Assembly (NCBI GenBank): GCA_013001485.1
Contig: JABDMN010000325.1
Coordinates: 1 to 6,713 of the forward strand
DNA from: Acidimicrobiia bacterium
GTDB taxonomy: Bacteria; Actinomycetota; Acidimicrobiia; Spongiisociales; UBA5794
Direction: 5' to 3'
Length of the DNA stretch: 6,713 nucleotides
Positions 4,341 through 6,713 of the stretch are shown one piece after another. Made by a program: the position numbers and the translations under genes. The notes under the pieces are model-generated. The model had not been told where the DNA came from. It was given only the letters and a program-made list of their open reading frames with translations, and did no database searches. Each line of letters starts with the position of its first letter. Position 1 is the first letter of the stretch.

Positions 4341-5266
4341 TGTACGGCCATCCTCCGCTGTCGACGGACTCCATCGGCGGGGCGCTCCTGGACATGTGGA
4401 GGTTCGAGGTCGACGACCTCACGTACGCCGCCGTTGGCTACGGCAGCTGGCACTGGCTCGCGACCGATGGTGAGGGGTCACGGTGGTTCGTCACGGCCGA
4501 CGATCCCAACGGCCCATTTCCGGTCGACCTGGCCTACCCCCTCGCCCGTCGACTCGAGGCCGCGGGTCTCGAGTTCGTGCGAGGTCCCATGCCGTCTCAG
4601 ACGGGAGAGGTCCTCTGTGATGTCGATGGGTGGCTGCTGAGCTTGTGGCCGTGGATCGATGGCCGATCGATGGAGTTTGGTCGGCACGCGACGCCGGCCG
4701 ACCTCGATGCAACAACCGCCTGTCTGGCGCGGCTCCACAACCACCGTGGTGTCGAGCAGGTGCCAGGTTTGGTCGAAGATTGGGCCGTCTCCGGCAGGCC
4801 CGACCTGGAGGCACTGCTGGACGAGCCCCACGGCTCGGGGCCCTATGCAGCCGAGACTGTCGAGCTCCTGACGAGGGGGAACGCCCGGATCCGGGACGGG
4901 CTGGGCCGGTATGACCACCTGACCGATCAAGCCAGGGCTCAGCGGCCCCGTCTTGTCATCACCCACGGTGAGCCTCATGCCGGCAACGTCGTCCACACCG
5001 ATAGCGGCGCCAGGCTCATCGACTGGGACACAGTGAAGTGGGCGCCAATCGAACGAGATCTGTGGCATCTCGTCGACTACGACGATTGGGAACGTGGCTA
5101 CGGCGACGTGAAGGTCGACGACGATCTCATCGAGCTGTACCGGCTCAACTGGGAGCTCAGTGAGATCGCCGACTTCGCCGTGCTACTTCTCGGGGCCACC
5201 GCGAAGTCTCAGGATCACGAAGTCGCCATCACGGAGTTGCGCCGGCAACTACCCGACGCCGATTAG
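4340..5266 (+). CDS. aminoglycoside/spectinomycin phosphotransferase-like kinase
   Basis: A 308-residue protein of the APH/choline-kinase fold, most like the spectinomycin phosphotransferase (APH(9)) type. The N-lobe has AVGYGSWHW (31-39) and a strand WFVTADD (49-55). The C-lobe carries the catalytic-loop motif THGEPHAGN (208-216) and the metal-binding IDWDT (227-231), followed by RDLWHL, typical of this family. The catalytic-loop position that is Asp in HGD of classical APH enzymes is Glu211 here; Asn216 and Asp228 are retained. Similar HGEPH forms are familiar from actinobacterial relatives, so activity may be kept. The ATG at 4340 overlaps the GNAT stop by one base, so no separate ribosome-binding site is needed. 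It could inactivate an antibiotic by phosphorylation or act on an endogenous metabolite; the sequence does not decide. Confidence 0.85.
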   Translation: MYGHPPLSTDSIGGALLDMWRFEVDDLTYAAVGYGSWHWLATDGEGSRWFVTADDPNGPFPVDLAYPLARRLEAAGLEFVRGPMPSQTGEVLCDVDGWLLSLWPWIDGRSMEFGRHATPADLDATTACLARLHNHRGVEQVPGLVEDWAVSGRPDLEALLDEPHGSGPYAAETVELLTRGNARIRDGLGRYDHLTDQARAQRPRLVITHGEPHAGNVVHTDSGARLIDWDTVKWAPIERDLWHLVDYDDWERGYGDVKVDDDLIELYRLNWELSEIADFAVLLLGATAKSQDHEVAITELRRQLPDAD

Positions 5267-5316
5267 GCGCCGTATCTTGCGACGCCGGTGTTTGAGCCGA
5301 TCGACGGCCTCTGTGC

Positions 5317-5342
5317 AGCGGCCGCCTACAGGCGGCTTCGCT
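5317..5342. terminator. hairpin between phosphotransferase and the lysine-rich small gene
   Basis: GCCGCC (5321-5326) and GGCGGC (5331-5336) form a perfect 6-bp GC stem with a 4-nt loop. AGCG (5317-5320) and CGCT (5339-5342) extend it by four more pairs around a 2-nt bulge. It lies about 50 nt after the phosphotransferase stop and touches the stop codon of the convergent small gene. No real T tract follows, so it is a probable bidirectional terminator of the U-poor kind seen in GC-rich genomes. Confidence 0.5.
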
Positions 5343-5433
5343 ACTTCTTAGCCCGCTTAGCTGCGCGCTTTTCCTTCAAGCTCTTGGTGGGCGCCTTCTT
5401 CACGCTCTTCCCACCTTTGTCCTTATTGGCCAT
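5341..5433 (-). CDS. 30-residue lysine-rich basic protein
   Basis: A short gene beginning ATG at 5433 and ending TAG at 5341, encoding 30 residues that start MANKDKGGKSVKKAP and end KRAAKRAKK. It contains eleven lysines and two arginines against one Asp and one Glu, with no hydrophobic segment and no cysteine. Support for reality: a strong GGAGGA ribosome-binding site 4 nt before the ATG, a non-random composition, and a terminator-like hairpin right at its stop. The C-terminal half (SLKEKRAAKRAKK) looks like a basic amphipathic or disordered helix. Short, highly basic proteins of this style recur in actinobacterial genomes as hypothetical proteins, in my recollection. Nucleic-acid or ribosome binding is a guess from charge alone. 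It is divergent from the Ddn-type gene and convergent with the phosphotransferase gene. Confidence 0.75.
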   Translation of the reverse strand: MANKDKGGKSVKKAPTKSLKEKRAAKRAKK

Positions 5434-5564
5434 GGTTCCTCCGTTCGGTCGCCATCAGCCGACTCCCCCATCTTCGCAGGCCTAGAGGACAGTGGAAACC
5501 AACACGCCAAAGCGGGGCCCACGGCTGCCTCGTAGTCTCGGCGCCATCGACGGAAGGATCCTGA
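5434..5564. other. divergent intergenic region
   Basis: About 130 bp separates the starts of the lysine-rich small gene (-) and the Ddn-type gene (+). It holds the ribosome-binding sites of both, GGAGGA (minus strand) and GGAAGGA (5552-5558). TAGTCT at 5533-5538 is a candidate -10 for the plus-strand unit, without a clear -35. I see no other gene, RNA or repeat in it. Confidence 0.4.
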
Positions 5565-5987
5565 GTGGGGCTGGCGAACACGCTGTTCATCGCGGCGATG
5601 AAGGGCAACGTGTGGGTGTACCGAAAGACGGGCGGGAAGATCGGGTCACAGGGCGGCAAGGTCGTGCTGCTGACCACGACCGGCCGCAAGACGGGATTGA
5701 CCCGGACCACTCCGCTGATGGGGATTCCCGATGGGGATCGGATCCTCGTCGCGGCCTCAGCCGGTGGTGACCAGAAGCACCCGGGCTGGTATCACAACCT
5801 GACGGCCAATCCCGAAGTCGCTGTCGAGCGAGGCCGGGAGGTCTTCGAGATGAGCGCCCGCACGGCAGGGCCGGATGAACGTCCGGCGCTGTGGAGCAAG
5901 TTCGTCGAGAAGAACAAGGCGTTCGCCAAGTACGAGACTCGCACCGACCGGGAGATCCCAGTCGTGATCCTCGAGCCAAGGGAGTAA
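5565..5987 (+). CDS. deazaflavin (F420)-dependent oxidoreductase, Ddn/nitroreductase family
   Basis: A 140-residue FDOR-A (Ddn-type) protein. Mycobacterial Ddn uses reduced F420 to reduce menaquinone and activates nitroimidazole prodrugs; relatives reduce quinones and other substrates near the membrane. Family blocks are clear: VLLTTTGRKTGLTRTTPL (34-51), which contacts the F420 phosphate and tail, and SAGGDQKHPGWYHNL (65-79), the conserved Gly/Pro/Trp-Tyr-His-Asn segment. A short amphipathic N-terminus precedes the barrel. The start is GTG at 5565, supported by GGAAGGA six nt upstream and the usual family length. The TAA stop is followed after 2 nt by the ATG of an amidohydrolase, so both are in one operon. 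The physiological substrate is unknown; a role in redox metabolism of quinones or xenobiotics is inferred from family. Confidence 0.9.
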   Translation: MGLANTLFIAAMKGNVWVYRKTGGKIGSQGGKVVLLTTTGRKTGLTRTTPLMGIPDGDRILVAASAGGDQKHPGWYHNLTANPEVAVERGREVFEMSARTAGPDERPALWSKFVEKNKAFAKYETRTDREIPVVILEPRE

Positions 5988-5989
5988 CC

Positions 5990-6713
5990 ATGACCCGCAC
6001 CGTCTTCTCAGGGGGAACGATCGTCGACCCGATCCTCGGCCGCGAGACCGCCGACATCGTCATCGAGGGCGACCGCATCGTCGAAGTCGGCACCGGCCTC
6101 GACGGTGATGTGGCGATCGACTGTGGGGGCAAGTTCGTCACCCCGGGTCTCTTCGATTGTCACGTCCACCTCGCCTACACGCACATCAACCTGTGGCGCC
6201 ACATCCACACCCCGCTGTCGTACAACTTCTACCTCGCGATTGGGAACATGATGCGGACGCTCGAATGCGGCATCACATCGGTGCGGGACGCCTCCGGCGC
6301 CGACCTCGGCATGAAGGAGGCGGTCGATGACGACCTCGTGCCGGGACCGCGAATGCAGATCTCGTTGGCGATGATGAGCCAGACCGGAGGACACGGTGAC
6401 GGTTGGAACCCGTCGGGCATCCCCGTCCGCCTCGCCACCCAATACCCGGGCCGCCCCTCGGGCTTGGCCGATGGACCCGACGAGGTCCGCAAGAAGGTCC
6501 GTGAGTTGGTGCGGGCAGGCGCCGACGTCATCAAGGTCGCCACCTCGGGTGGTGTGCTTTCACCGCGAGACGAACCGACACACGCCCACTATCGGCCCGA
6601 GGAGCTCGAGATCCTGGTGGCAGAGGCCGAAGCTGCGGGGATCTGGGTGATGGCCCACGCCCAGGCCGCCGACGGAATCAAGAACGCCGTGCGTGCCGGG
6701 ATCCGCTCTATCG
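5990..6713 (+). CDS. metal-dependent amidohydrolase (imidazolonepropionase/prolidase-like), partial
   Basis: N-terminal 241 residues of an amidohydrolase-superfamily enzyme; the frame is open to the right edge and the protein is cut there (full members have about 400 residues). An N-terminal composite beta-sandwich strand (VFSGGTIVDP) and PGLFDCHVHL supply the metal-binding HxH (His58, His60). TSVRDASG (96-103) is the typical following strand; TGGHGD (132-137), Lys182 in VIKVATSGG (the probable carboxylated bridging lysine) and His223 in VMAHAQ complete the visible part of a binuclear site. These features resemble Xaa-Pro dipeptidase/imidazolonepropionase-like hydrolases (Sgx9260 type), which cut N-acyl or dipeptide amides. 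ATG at 5990 is supported by AGGGAG 5 nt upstream, overlapping the end of the Ddn-type gene 2 nt before. Substrate is undetermined; the remaining metal ligands lie beyond the window. Confidence 0.87.
   Translation, partial: MTRTVFSGGTIVDPILGRETADIVIEGDRIVEVGTGLDGDVAIDCGGKFVTPGLFDCHVHLAYTHINLWRHIHTPLSYNFYLAIGNMMRTLECGITSVRDASGADLGMKEAVDDDLVPGPRMQISLAMMSQTGGHGDGWNPSGIPVRLATQYPGRPSGLADGPDEVRKKVRELVRAGADVIKVATSGGVLSPRDEPTHAHYRPEELEILVAEAEAAGIWVMAHAQAADGIKNAVRAGIRSI

Noticed and set aside
1..6713. CRISPR arrays, insertion sequences, phage or toxin-antitoxin genes
   Set aside because: No regularly spaced repeats, terminal inverted repeats, transposase or integrase motifs were found on either strand.

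Overview
The window is GC-rich and densely packed, and it looks like chromosomal DNA from a high-GC actinobacterium. The evidence is a CrgA-type division protein, two different families of F420-dependent (deazaflavin) enzymes, GTG starts, and two promoters that appear to give leaderless mRNAs. An Acidimicrobiia-like lineage fits, but this is inference; no rRNA or marker gene is present to settle it.

Layout from left to right. (1) 21-464 (+) encodes a four-helix CrgA-like membrane protein that looks like a tandem duplication of the usual two-helix CrgA. (2) Convergent to it, on the minus strand, a likely transcription unit runs tRNA-Ala(UGC) (1880-1953), thiolase (691-1854), then a small membrane-anchored zinc-ribbon protein (461-694). 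The two coding genes overlap by 4 bp, and only 25 nt separate the tRNA from the thiolase start. (3) 1976-3151 (-) is a 12-helix MFS transporter. Its true GTG start sits 6 nt after a TATCAT box. (4) 3214-3291 (+) is tRNA-Ile(GAU). (5) 3332-3799 (-) is a PPOX-class F420-dependent enzyme. It is divergent from (6) a coupled pair, 3876-4340 GNAT acetyltransferase and 4340-5266 aminoglycoside/spectinomycin-type phosphotransferase. (7) 5341-5433 (-) is a 30-residue lysine-rich protein with a strong ribosome-binding site, followed by a hairpin that separates it from the phosphotransferase. (8) 5565-5987 (+) is a Ddn-type deazaflavin-dependent oxidoreductase, followed after 2 nt by an amidohydrolase that runs off the right end.

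The left part (crgA, tRNA-Ala, tRNA-Ile) recalls the origin-proximal neighbourhood of actinobacteria, where ileT and alaT lie between gyrA and crgA. Here the two tRNAs point in opposite directions and are separated by the MFS gene. The right part is a set of small-molecule-handling enzymes (exporter, two F420 reductases, acetyltransferase, phosphotransferase, amidohydrolase). Together they could serve detoxification, but no gene here proves a dedicated system. I see no mobile element, integrase, CRISPR array or phage gene. The items most worth following up are the duplicated CrgA, the tRNA-thiolase-zinc-ribbon unit, the 30-residue basic protein and the GNAT-phosphotransferase pair with its HGE motif.
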